Positions 8,350 through 16,433 of a DNA stretch of 64,000 nucleotides are shown here, piece by piece. The translations under genes and the position numbers were made by a program. This stretch comes from JBARRO01 sp049644265 (GTDB taxonomy: Bacteria; Bacteroidota; Ignavibacteria; UBA10030). The notes beneath the pieces are model-generated. The model saw only the letters and a program-made list of their open reading frames with translations. It was not told where the DNA came from and ran no database searches. Position 1 is the first letter of the stretch, and the number at the start of each line of letters is the position of its first letter. The stretch spans positions 18,818 through 82,817 of the forward strand of contig JBARRO010000048.1 of the NCBI GenBank assembly GCA_049644265.1, written 5' to 3'.

Positions 8350-11004
8350 CTACTTTATGTCTGCGACCGCCGCGCTTCGACGGCCGAGACTCCAAACATA
8401 GTTCTGAAGAGCTTTGATCTGCTCATCCGAGCTTCCTCCATACACCGTCTCGTCAGGTCCTTTCCCTTCAAAGAAGAATGCGGGCATCCGCGTGCCGGGC
8501 TGCAGCTTTTGCGGATCGTTCAGCCATTGAATAATCCACTCGGGCTTCAACCGGGAGCTCGCCATGGCCAGATTCGGTGCGAGATCTGACGCCGTCTGCT
8601 CTCCTCCCAGCTTCACCGGGCCGGAGGGATGACATTTTCCGCACTGGTACGTATCAAAAAGCTTCTTGCCTGTTCCAACGTATTTGGGATCGGCGACCGT
8701 CGCTGCGTAATCCCTGATTTCAAGATCCTGTTTTGACATCCCGAGGAAGTATTTCTGGACTTTTGAGACTTCTTCATCGGTCAGACTGAACGTCGGCATG
8801 CGTATTTGCAGCCACGGGCGAATCGTTGTCGGGTTCTTCAGGAAATTATGGAGCCAAGGCTCCTGCACCTTTGCTCCCTGGCTTTCCGGAAGCAACGGCG
8901 GACCTATCGCAGGCTCCTCGTACTTTGCAAGAACGTACCCTCCGCGGTCTTCGAGCTGGTGACATTGCATGCAATTGTACCGCATCGTTACGCGGCGTCC
9001 GGCTTCAATGTCCTGCTTTCGCTTGTCGTAGACTTGCTGATACTTCGGCAACGGAACATCCTTCGTCATACTGATGAGGAAAAGCCTCAGTTCCCGGATT
9101 TCTTCGTCGTTGAACGTGAAGATCGGCATCTTCTGGGCAATACGTTCCGTCAGATATTGTCGCGGATTCCTTAATTTACCGTACACCCATCCTCTCCACG
9201 TATGTTGAACCCAGACCGCTCCGGTCGAATCTACCCGAAACTCTTCTGTCCCCACATGGCTGAGCTCCTTGGTGTCCCCAAAATCCATCTGCTCGGCCTT
9301 CTTTCGACCGAACTCCGAAAGCTCGACAGAAACTTTTCCCTCCTTCTCCGTCCCTTTGATGTCGTGACAGCCGAAACAACCATATTCACGTATCAGCTTG
9401 TCCCCGCGCGCGATCAGGTCGGGATTGCCAAGGTCGAGCGTCTTCTTCTCAAACGTCCGGTCATCCTTCATGGTAAGAAGGTACGCGACGACGTCTCTTG
9501 CCTCCGAGTCGGAAAGCCTCAGACTCGGCATTCGAGTTTCCGGATTGTAATGACGCGGATTCTTGAGCCAATCAAAGAGCCAATCTCCGGTAACTTTGCT
9601 TCCCACGCGAGTCAGTTCCGGTGCGATGTCGTACGTTGTTCCACGGGAGTCGCGAACCGTCATGAAATTCCCGGCGACATGGCATGCCTGGCATCCGACC
9701 GATTCAAAGATTCTTTTCCCCTGGGCCGCACTCCCGCCGACAAATGATCCGCGGGGTCTCGCAAATTCAAAGTTGGATGACTTGGAGAGATTCACGAGAA
9801 ATGCCGTGACGGCCTCGGCCTGGTCGTCCGTGAATTTGAAATTCGGCATTCGCGTATGCGGATTGTACTCTTTCGGATTCCGAACCCACCGGAAGATCCA
9901 CTCCGGTTTCGCCTTGGCAGTCACGGAATTCAGCGGCGGGCCGATTTTCGCGAGGTCGGAATATCCTTTGATTTCATGACAGCCGTAGCAGCCTGAATCG
10001 ATGATGAGTTGCTTGGCACGCGTGAACGGTTGAGCATACTTGAGGACAGATTCGTTATAATGACACGAATTGCAGGTAGCGTAGACGTCGTTTCCTCTGA
10101 GAATCGGCGTCTCCCAGTAATGGTCCTCGTCGCCGTGAGCAAACCCAGTCGTGAGCGCAGGACCCTGACCACGATGGCAGGGAGTGCAGCCGAATGTTTC
10201 CGGATTGTGCTTTGCCAGAAGTTCCGGCATCGGATGTTTGCGATAGGGCTCCGGTGCATCCGCCATAACATCGTCCGCCCATCCGGCATGACAGGTCTGG
10301 CAGCGATCCACCCGGGCCTTGATTTCCTGAAACGGAGTCAACTCAAAATCATTCAGCACAAGCTGTCGTACAGCGATCGGCGCCGCTTTTGCCTTCTCGA
10401 TCTTTGAGGCAAACCCGTTGGCCTTTGCGTACATAGCTTTCAGGTCCGCCTGGGCTTTCATAACTGCATCTTTATACTTGTTGACGACGATGTCGAGCGT
10501 CGCAACCTTGCTTTCGAGGTCGGTCTTCTCGCCGAAATGCCTGGCGATGGCGGCATCGTGCTTGTCCAATTCGACTTTCTCGCTCAACCCAGACTTCCCT
10601 TCCGAGAGGGCTTTCTTATACTGGAAATACGCCGCGTCAGATCGGCTTCGCGCAAACCTCCATTCGCGCGTCGCAATATCGAGGTCTTCCTGCAGTTTCT
10701 CCTTCGCCTTTACCGTCTTCATGTACTCGTCAGACTCCAGCCCCTTGTTTGCCTCCGCCAGCGCCTGATTCAATTGCGCTGCCTGGGATGAATCGATTTC
10801 CTGCAACGCCGCCTGGCGCAGGGAGTCTGTTTTCTGAGCATACAGCTCGTAGTAGCGGGCCTGATATTCCTTCCACGGCCGTCGCACCTTCACTTCATCC
10901 CACACCGCCCATACCGTCCCGAGGAACAGCAATCCACTGAACGCAACGTAGAACAGCTCGTAGTTGCGGGATTCGACAGGTGTTTGTGATCGCTTATCGA
11001 ACAT
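8350..11004 (-). CDS. Octahaem cytochrome c with coiled-coil stalk, bc-complex partner
   Basis: An 884-residue protein with an N-terminal membrane anchor (about residues 17-35), a long charged coiled-coil region (about 45-205), then eight CxxCH haem sites at 235, 273, 311, 339, 438, 543, 678 and 788. The last five are each followed by R/K-M-P (about 386, 492, 626, 736, 840), the usual Met axial ligand of class I cytochrome c, so the tail is a string of five mono-haem domains. The first three lack this and may be bis-His. It lies directly after the split cytochrome b genes and before the oxidase genes, in the position of cytochrome c1. It probably carries electrons from the Rieske centre to CuA. 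Haem count is seen directly; the route is inference. Confidence 0.85.
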   Translation of the reverse strand: MFDKRSQTPVESRNYELFYVAFSGLLFLGTVWAVWDEVKVRRPWKEYQARYYELYAQKTDSLRQAALQEIDSSQAAQLNQALAEANKGLESDEYMKTVKAKEKLQEDLDIATREWRFARSRSDAAYFQYKKALSEGKSGLSEKVELDKHDAAIARHFGEKTDLESKVATLDIVVNKYKDAVMKAQADLKAMYAKANGFASKIEKAKAAPIAVRQLVLNDFELTPFQEIKARVDRCQTCHAGWADDVMADAPEPYRKHPMPELLAKHNPETFGCTPCHRGQGPALTTGFAHGDEDHYWETPILRGNDVYATCNSCHYNESVLKYAQPFTRAKQLIIDSGCYGCHEIKGYSDLAKIGPPLNSVTAKAKPEWIFRWVRNPKEYNPHTRMPNFKFTDDQAEAVTAFLVNLSKSSNFEFARPRGSFVGGSAAQGKRIFESVGCQACHVAGNFMTVRDSRGTTYDIAPELTRVGSKVTGDWLFDWLKNPRHYNPETRMPSLRLSDSEARDVVAYLLTMKDDRTFEKKTLDLGNPDLIARGDKLIREYGCFGCHDIKGTEKEGKVSVELSEFGRKKAEQMDFGDTKELSHVGTEEFRVDSTGAVWVQHTWRGWVYGKLRNPRQYLTERIAQKMPIFTFNDEEIRELRLFLISMTKDVPLPKYQQVYDKRKQDIEAGRRVTMRYNCMQCHQLEDRGGYVLAKYEEPAIGPPLLPESQGAKVQEPWLHNFLKNPTTIRPWLQIRMPTFSLTDEEVSKVQKYFLGMSKQDLEIRDYAATVADPKYVGTGKKLFDTYQCGKCHPSGPVKLGGEQTASDLAPNLAMASSRLKPEWIIQWLNDPQKLQPGTRMPAFFFEGKGPDETVYGGSSDEQIKALQNYVWSLGRRSAAVADIK

Positions 11005-11030
11005 TTATCTGTCCACAAGATTTGAAAGAT

Positions 11031-11170
11031 ACCACGAAGGACACCAAGAACACTAAGGGTAAATACGCAGCCTTCAATGAACGATGTCTCATTCGTGTTA
11101 TTCGTTGCATTCGAGAAATTCGTGTCTCAGTAAGTGACCTGATCTTCGTGCTCCCCGTGTCCTTCGTGGT
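11031..11170. repeat. Inverted-repeat intergenic element A (9-nt rhythm arms)
   Basis: Left arm at 11031-11057 and right arm at 11144-11170 are inverted copies. The outer 14 bases (ACCACGAAGGACAC) match perfectly and the inner part less well. Each arm is built from degenerate 9-nt words of the form NCACNAAGG. It lies between the octahaem cytochrome and cytochrome b genes, inside what should be one message. It belongs to a family seen again at 11270, 12361, 18191, 20944, 63601 and 63758. Confidence 0.8.
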
Positions 11171-11225
11171 TATACGTTAAACCAGGGGGTAACCCAGATA
11201 TACTTAACCGGATTCGCACCGAACG
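11171..11225 (-). pseudogene. Duplicated 3' tail of the cytochrome b C-terminal subunit gene
   Basis: These 55 bases are a near copy of 11399-11454, which encode the last residues (KYIWVTPWFNI and stop) of the neighbouring cytochrome b subunit. Only two bases differ in this part. The copied block is longer: 11102-11225 matches 11332-11454 with about six differences including a one-base indel, so an inverted-repeat arm was copied together with the gene tail. It has no start of its own and encodes nothing complete. It is a remnant of a tandem duplication with a unit of about 230 bp. Confidence 0.85.
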
Positions 11226-11269
11226 TTTTTCAAACATCGAACTGTCCGCTGAGAATTGAAAGTCGTTTT

Positions 11270-11399
11270 ACCACGAAGGGCACAAAGGACACTAAGTAAT
11301 ATGTGCTCTTGAAATATCTCTTTAGCTCTACTCGTTGCATTCGAGAATTCGTGTTTCAGTAAGTGACCTGATCTTCGTGCTCTTCGTGTCCTTCGTGGT
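11270..11399. repeat. Inverted-repeat intergenic element B
   Basis: Second copy of the element next to the intact cytochrome b gene. Left arm 11270-11296 and right arm 11373-11399 pair as inverted copies beginning ACCACGAAGG. The right arm abuts the TAA stop of the cytochrome b subunit (11399-11401). It was probably the source or product of the duplication that also gave the gene-tail copy at 11171-11225. Confidence 0.8.
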
Positions 11400-12301
11400 T
11401 ATATGTTAAACCAGGGGGTAACCCAGATATACTTAACCGGACTCGCACCGAACGCAAGCGGAGCCAGCCGCAAGATAATCTTGATGATCAACCCCACCAT
11501 GGTGACGAACAAAAACGATACAATTGAATATCTCAGAAACCCGAGTTTTTTCATGAGCTCTGTATTCTGCTTCTTCAACCAATACAGCGGAATCGTGGAA
11601 TAATAACCCAGCACCACGACGGCGCCGAAGATGAAAGCTACAGGATTGATTGAGGCATCCGGCATGCGGGTTGGGATCCCGAACATCTCCGAAAAATCGA
11701 CGTTCGTCAGGACGGCAACGTAGTGCGGATCCCATCTTTCGCCGGGCAAAAAGAAGTTCCACCCAGGCCCCCGGAGAAACGTTCCGATGAAGATCAGGAA
11801 TACCCAGAGGATGAGAAAACCGAACGCAAATGTGGTCACCGCAAACTTGCGTTCCTTAAACGTGTAGTAGCCGTTCCCTTTCTCGTTGATGTCGATGTAC
11901 GGGATGGCCATGAGCCCGACAATAATGAGAGAAGGAAGCACTACGCCTGCAATCCACGGATCAAAATACACGAGCATTTCCTGAAGTCCGAGAAAATACC
12001 AGGGCGCCTTCGACGGATTGGGCGTGAGCGCGCGGTTCGCAGGCTCTTCAAGCGGAGCGTCGAGCGTGATGGACCAGATAACCATCACCGCCATCACGGC
12101 AATTGTCGCCAGAAACTCCACGCGCACGAGATACGGCCAGACCTGTACCTTGTCATCCTGCTTCGCCTCATCCGGCAGATCCTGACTGTCATTCTTGCGC
12201 GCCTTCTTCCAGGCATGGATGGTGAAGTAGACGACTGAAACCAACAGAAGAACAATCGGGATATTGTCCGGCTTCGTGATGATTTCGAGGAACTGGCTCA
12301 T
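11399..12301 (-). CDS. Cytochrome b C-terminal subunit (b6f subunit IV-like)
   Basis: A 300-residue protein matching the C-terminal half of cytochrome b. It has an extra N-terminal helix (about 14-31), a linker, then the Qo-site segment KAPWYFLGLQEMLVY, where APWY replaces the PEWY of mitochondrial cytochrome b, and several further helices. It forms the quinol-oxidising site together with the separate N-terminal subunit upstream. The split arrangement resembles b6f and other bacterial bc complexes. Its last 18 or so codons are duplicated downstream at 11171-11225. Start ATG 12301 has no obvious ribosome-binding site. Confidence 0.88.
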   Translation of the reverse strand: MSQFLEIITKPDNIPIVLLLVSVVYFTIHAWKKARKNDSQDLPDEAKQDDKVQVWPYLVRVEFLATIAVMAVMVIWSITLDAPLEEPANRALTPNPSKAPWYFLGLQEMLVYFDPWIAGVVLPSLIIVGLMAIPYIDINEKGNGYYTFKERKFAVTTFAFGFLILWVFLIFIGTFLRGPGWNFFLPGERWDPHYVAVLTNVDFSEMFGIPTRMPDASINPVAFIFGAVVVLGYYSTIPLYWLKKQNTELMKKLGFLRYSIVSFLFVTMVGLIIKIILRLAPLAFGASPVKYIWVTPWFNI

Positions 12302-12360
12302 AGGGTGCTCTCAAACATGTTTTTGGCAGTGCCGATGACGGGTGTAGAACTGGTGAATTT

Positions 12361-12472
12361 AGCCGCAAAAGTCGCCAAGGAGTCGCAAAGGGCGCAAAGC
12401 AAAAATTAATTCATGACTTTTGTCTTCTCTTTGCGATCTTTGCGTCTACTCTGCGTCCTTTGCGGTTTGCTT
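12361..12472. repeat. Inverted-repeat intergenic element C (GCAAAG type)
   Basis: Left arm 12361-12404 and right arm 12419-12471 are imperfect inverted copies about 40-50 nt long, made of 9-10 nt words such as CCGCAAAG and GGCGCAAAG. The element fills most of the gap between the two cytochrome b genes and ends at the stop of the upstream gene. It shares the rhythm of elements A and B but uses GCAAAG words instead of ACGAAG. Confidence 0.75.
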
Positions 12473-13243
12473 CTAAAACGTCTTCTTCCCCGTGTCCGGA
12501 CCCGAAATACCTCCGTCCTTCCTTACACGCCAAAAATGGACCGCCATAAAGATTGTCGCAATGACCGGAAGAAAAATACAATGACCGACATAGAATCGAA
12601 GCAGCGTCGGAGGGCCGACTTCCGTTCCGCCGAGCAGCACGAACCGCACGTCGTTATCCGGGCGCATACCGAGCTGTGCACCAAACGGACCTTCGTGTCC
12701 AAGCAGCGGAGTTGCACGCGCCATGTTCGTTCCAACCGTCACCGCCCATATCGACAACTGGTCCCACGGAAGGAGATATCCGGAAAAACTCAGAAGGAAT
12801 GTCAACACGAGCAGGAGCACACCGACCACCCAGTTGAACTGGCGGGGTGGTTTGTACGATCCGGTGAGGAACACGCGGAACATGTGCAGCATAACCGTCA
12901 GGACCATCGCGTGCGCAGCCCATCGATGCATGTTGCGAATAAGTGGACCGAACGGGACGTCGTTCATCAGGTACTTCATGTCCTCATACGCGTACTGAGC
13001 AGTCGGCCTGTAGTAGAACATCAGGATGATGCCGGTGATCGTGAGGATAAGAAAGAGAAGAAACGTAATACCACCCATTCCCCATGTGTATCCGATGTTC
13101 GTTGCATGGCGCGGAACTCTGACAGGATGCAGATGGAGAAAAACGTTGTCGACAATCTGGAGAGCGCGGTTCCGCTGCGTGTCCTGATAGGAATGCCGGA
13201 AGATCGATTTATAGACTTCAGTTTTCTTGAAGGATTCAAGCAT
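12473..13243 (-). CDS. Cytochrome b N-terminal subunit (cytochrome b6-like)
   Basis: Four-helix, di-haem b subunit of the quinol:cytochrome c oxidoreductase. Haem ligands are His106/His120 in the second helix (NMHRWAAH, LHMFRVF) and His221/His236 in the fourth (YVGHCIF, AVHFWRV). The second pair is 15 apart, as in b6-type rather than mitochondrial-type cytochrome b. The GYLLPWDQLS segment near the Qo site is clear. At 256 residues it ends before the Qo-closing half, which is the next gene. An AGAGGAG ribosome-binding site precedes ATG 13243, 15 bp after the Rieske stop. Confidence 0.92.
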   Translation of the reverse strand: MLESFKKTEVYKSIFRHSYQDTQRNRALQIVDNVFLHLHPVRVPRHATNIGYTWGMGGITFLLFLILTITGIILMFYYRPTAQYAYEDMKYLMNDVPFGPLIRNMHRWAAHAMVLTVMLHMFRVFLTGSYKPPRQFNWVVGVLLLVLTFLLSFSGYLLPWDQLSIWAVTVGTNMARATPLLGHEGPFGAQLGMRPDNDVRFVLLGGTEVGPPTLLRFYVGHCIFLPVIATIFMAVHFWRVRKDGGISGPDTGKKTF

Positions 13244-13258
13244 CGAATAAATCTCCTC

Positions 13259-13885
13259 TTAACCTGTGTACGGCAGGAATGCACCCGGCTTGGTCCATTC
13301 CCCCTTTTCATACAAGAACTTGACGCTCCGGTCGATTTCAAGCTCACCGTCGTCCGCCAGGCCGATCGAAGCGCGTTCGAGGGGCCGCGGCGCAGGGCCT
13401 TCGAAATTCATTCCGGTCTTGTAAAATCCGCTTCCATGGCAGGGACACTTGAATTTGATATCAGAGGGAAGCCAGCGGGGTGTACAGCCAAGGTGTGTGC
13501 AAATGGAGATGAGGGCGTAGAAACCCTCTTTCTCGCGGATGATCCAGACCCGTTTTTCATCCTTAAATTTTTCGCTGACCTCGCCGACCACAAAATCCTG
13601 GGGAAATCCTGCCTTGAACTTCGTGGAGGGTTCAAACAGAACGCGGGGAAACATGAAGCGCAGTGCGCCGACCGTGGAGGTGACAATGAATCCGAGAAAG
13701 CCGAGCCATCCGACAACGGAAAGCAGGTTCCGCCGACTCATGCGCCAGATGCCGGGGTCTTTTTCCGGAGCGCGATCCTGCTTGGCTTTTCGTACGGGGG
13801 AAGTTGTCAGCTGGGGAGCCGGTTTCGGCGGAGGTGCAGCCGCAGGCTGGTTGGCTGACGCGATATCGGGAACTTGATCTGACAT
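13259..13885 (-). CDS. Rieske [2Fe-2S] protein of the bc complex
   Basis: Membrane-anchored iron-sulfur subunit that takes the first electron from quinol. It has a Pro/Ala-rich cytoplasmic head, one transmembrane helix (about residues 55-80, LLSVVGWLGFLGFIVT), and a soluble domain with both cluster boxes, CTHLGC and CPCHGS, at the spacing of a true Rieske site. ATG 13885 was chosen because an AAGGA site lies six bases before it; a second ATG two codons upstream sits too close to that site. The length is 208 residues. Confidence 0.93.
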   Translation of the reverse strand: MSDQVPDIASANQPAAAPPPKPAPQLTTSPVRKAKQDRAPEKDPGIWRMSRRNLLSVVGWLGFLGFIVTSTVGALRFMFPRVLFEPSTKFKAGFPQDFVVGEVSEKFKDEKRVWIIREKEGFYALISICTHLGCTPRWLPSDIKFKCPCHGSGFYKTGMNFEGPAPRPLERASIGLADDGELEIDRSVKFLYEKGEWTKPGAFLPYTG

Positions 13886-13961
13886 TGACATTCCTTCGTG
13901 CTTTAAAGAGTGTCGAATTCGATGAGCGGCGCCATTCACGAACGGCGTCCGCAATCAACCG

Positions 13962-14288
13962 TCAGGCTGCGGCAGCAACCTCATCTTCCCTCTTCACCAT
14001 GTCGATGGTTTCCCACGGACAGTACTTCGCGCACAGCTTGCAGCCAATGCAGATCTCTTCGTCAACAACAACGATTCCGTTCACACTGACGTAACCATGC
14101 TCCTCAGGATTCTCAGGCCCGGGAATCTTGTACAAACAATCCACGGGACAGAATTCAATGCACACTTCGCAACCGGTGCATCCTTCGGGATGGACAATGG
14201 CCACGAGAGGAGATTTTTTTTTCTTTTTTGGCGCGGGAGGAGACGCGGGCTTGATGCTTGGTAAAGATGCTATCGGGGTATCACTCAT
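13962..14288 (-). CDS. Two-[4Fe-4S] ferredoxin at the head of the bc operon
   Basis: A 108-residue protein with a Lys/Pro/Ala-rich N-terminal extension (about 1-30, including PKKKKKSP) and two [4Fe-4S] boxes: CTGCEVCIEFCP and CIGCKLCAKYCP. It is the first gene after the TTGACA/TATATT promoter and lies about 75 bp upstream of the Rieske start. Bacterial ferredoxins of this kind are cytoplasmic; no signal peptide is seen. Why a ferredoxin leads a bc-complex operon is not clear. It could feed electrons from low-potential donors to the quinone pool or be an assembly partner. Both are guesses. Confidence 0.9.
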   Translation of the reverse strand: MSDTPIASLPSIKPASPPAPKKKKKSPLVAIVHPEGCTGCEVCIEFCPVDCLYKIPGPENPEEHGYVSVNGIVVVDEEICIGCKLCAKYCPWETIDMVKREDEVAAAA

Positions 14289-14346
14289 TTACCGTTCTTG
14301 AGAATTCCGCGAGAGTGGGTGCGATTTTTTCCTCTGATAATGCTCC

Positions 14347-14375
14347 AATATAGCTATGGGTGTTCCTATTGTCAA
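14347..14375 (-). promoter_or_regulatory. Promoter of the respiratory block
   Basis: On the minus strand, -35 TTGACA (14375-14370) and -10 TATATT (14352-14347) are separated by exactly 17 nt. The predicted start of transcription is near 14340, leaving a leader of about 50 nt before the ferredoxin gene. It is back to back with the bshC promoter. Confidence 0.75.
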
Positions 14376-14507
14376 GAAAAATTCCAGGAATCATTCCTGC
14401 GAACGTCGTTCCGACGACTTTCATGTCAATCGTTTACGGTGTCAATTTCATTTCCCCCTTTTGATTGAACCTACAGGTCATTGTTGCTACTGTCATTAAT
14501 GGGTGCC

Positions 14508-14536
14508 TTGCACACGGCTCGTCAAAATGCTATATT
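14508..14536 (+). promoter_or_regulatory. Promoter of bshC
   Basis: -35 TTGCAC (14508-14513), 17-nt spacer, -10 TATATT (14531-14536). The predicted start near 14543 gives a leader of about 40 nt to ATG 14582 and rules against the upstream TTG at 14465 as the gene start. Confidence 0.65.
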
Positions 14537-14581
14537 GACACGGTTCGAGGAGCCACGTATCACTTTTCGGAAACCTTCCCC

Positions 14582-16222
14582 ATGACCTGGATCGACTACA
14601 AGGACCTCAACATCACCGATGGAGCATTTAGTCGGTTATTCCTCGACTATATCGGCGATTACCAAAAGGTTCAGAAATTCTACGGCGGCAACTTCCGGGA
14701 TGAGAGCGCCTGGCGCTCCGTGCTGGAAAAAGTCTCAAATCGTGCGATGGATCGCGGGCCGATCGTCCAGATCCTCTCCAACCAGAACCGCAATTTCCAG
14801 TGCGGCATCAAGACTTTGGCGAATATCGACCTCCTGTTGAACGACAACACCGTTGCCGTCGTCACGGGACAACAGGTCGGCCTCTTTACGGGTCCCCTCT
14901 ATACCATCTACAAAACCCTGACGGCGATCAAACTCGCGGAGCAGATCAATGCAAAGTACCAGGACTATCACGCTGTGCCGGTGTTCTGGCTGGAGGGCGA
15001 GGATCACGACTACGAAGAAGTGACCAGGATTAATTTGATTAATGGATCGAACGATCTGGTTCATATCGAATATCCTCTTGAAGCGAAGAGAGAAAAGAAG
15101 AACGTCGGGGCGGTCGGGAAAATTGAATTTACGGACTCGATCAACGACCTTTTCGGAGCGATCGATCAGACGCTCATCCAGACGGAGTTCAAGCCGAAGG
15201 TTTTGGACCTCTTCAAAACAGCGTATCAGAAGGGAATGACCTTCAACAAAGCCTTTGTGCATTTGATGAATGTTCTGGTTGAAGACTCGGGATTAATCTT
15301 TTTCGACCCGAACGATCCCGATGCCAAGAAACTCGTAGCTCCCATTTTCCAACGGGAGATCACGGATACGCCGAAGATCGGACAGCTCGTGATCGACCAA
15401 AGTGTAGAGCTCGAAAACATTTACCATGCACAGGTGAAGCCCCGCTCGATCAACCTTTTCCTTTTTCATGGAGGCGGACGGTATCCCATCGAGCCCCACC
15501 CAGACGGCTACTCACTAAAAGGAACCCGCCAGCATATCACGAAGGAAGAGATGAGCGGATTTCTTAAGAATTCGCCCGAGCTGTTCAGTCCGAATGTTGT
15601 GCTCAGACCGATATGTCAGGACTGGCTCCTCCCCACCGCCGCCTACGTAGCAGGACCCTCGGAAGTCGCTTATTTTGCGCAATTCCGGCCGTTGTACGAA
15701 GAATTCAACATACCCGAGCCAATCATTTATCCGCGGGCAAGTGTGACAATACTTGAAGAAAAGGTGGAGAAAGTGTTGACCCGGTTTGCATTGCAGGTCA
15801 CACAGTTTTTTGAGGATGTGGAGTTTCTGAAGCAGAAGATCGCGGTGCAGATTTCGGATTTCAAAGTCGATGAACTCTTCGCCAGCACCAACGGCGCCAT
15901 CGAAGAATCTTTGAACAGTTTGCGAAGCGGGATGCAGACCATCGATCCAACCCTTATGGGAGCGCTCGACAACACACTCGGAAAGATCAAATCCCAGATC
16001 GATGTGTTGAAAGAGAAGACCCTTGCTGCGCAGAAGCGTCAGCACGAAGTCTACCTGCGTCAAATCGACAAGGCAGCAATTTTCCTGTTTCCGAACTCAA
16101 ACTTCCAGGAGCGCGAGCTGAACGTGCTGTATTTCTTGAATAAGTATGGATTGGAATTTGTGCGATGGCTGAATAATGAGATAGAGATTGATAAGTTTAA
16201 GCATCAGGTGGTGAAATTGTAG
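14582..16222 (+). CDS. bshC: Bacillithiol synthase, cysteine-adding enzyme BshC
   Basis: Cytosolic enzyme thought to add L-cysteine to glucosaminyl-malate as the last step of bacillithiol synthesis. The 546 residues carry the family signatures VVTGQQVGLFTGPLYTIYK near residue 95, PVFWLEGEDHDYEEV near 135, ALRPICQ-like VVLRPICQDWLLPTAAYVAGPSEVAYFAQ in the middle, and a C-terminal coiled coil. ATG 14582 is favoured over TTG 14465 because the promoter lies between them and the family starts here. bshA and bshB are not in the window. Bacillithiol-type thiols are known in Firmicutes, Bacteroidota and Chlorobiota, which fits the host. Confidence 0.93.
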   Translation: MTWIDYKDLNITDGAFSRLFLDYIGDYQKVQKFYGGNFRDESAWRSVLEKVSNRAMDRGPIVQILSNQNRNFQCGIKTLANIDLLLNDNTVAVVTGQQVGLFTGPLYTIYKTLTAIKLAEQINAKYQDYHAVPVFWLEGEDHDYEEVTRINLINGSNDLVHIEYPLEAKREKKNVGAVGKIEFTDSINDLFGAIDQTLIQTEFKPKVLDLFKTAYQKGMTFNKAFVHLMNVLVEDSGLIFFDPNDPDAKKLVAPIFQREITDTPKIGQLVIDQSVELENIYHAQVKPRSINLFLFHGGGRYPIEPHPDGYSLKGTRQHITKEEMSGFLKNSPELFSPNVVLRPICQDWLLPTAAYVAGPSEVAYFAQFRPLYEEFNIPEPIIYPRASVTILEEKVEKVLTRFALQVTQFFEDVEFLKQKIAVQISDFKVDELFASTNGAIEESLNSLRSGMQTIDPTLMGALDNTLGKIKSQIDVLKEKTLAAQKRQHEVYLRQIDKAAIFLFPNSNFQERELNVLYFLNKYGLEFVRWLNNEIEIDKFKHQVVKL

Positions 16223-16433
16223 GTTGTCGATTGTAGATTGTCGATTGTAGATTGTAGATCGAGATGGAACAGTTGAAAGTTGTAAGTTGAAAGTTAAGAG
16301 TTCCGAGTTGTGAGTTTAGAGTTTCCAGTTTTGCATGTTTCACTATTCACGATTTACGATTCACTATCTACGGTTTACTTTTCACCTTTCACTTTTCGCT
16401 TCTCTAGCTCCTTCACCTGCCCTAAGATCTCGC
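16223..16433. repeat. Degenerate short-word tract
   Basis: About 210 bases of low-complexity DNA. The left part repeats GATTGTAGATTGTCGAT-like words, the middle repeats AGTTGAAAGTTGTAAG-like words, and the right part has TTCAC/TTTAC words that read as the inverse of the middle. No open frame is supported. Similar tracts lie at 29034-29167, 42817-42935 and 43684-43810. Confidence 0.7.

Noticed and set aside
14465..14581. Longer bshC starting at TTG 14465
   Set aside because: A good promoter (14508-14536) lies inside this stretch and the family N-terminus aligns with ATG 14582.
16223..16433. CRISPR-like array
   Set aside because: The repeated words are 6-15 nt, degenerate and without spacers of constant length; no cas genes are near.
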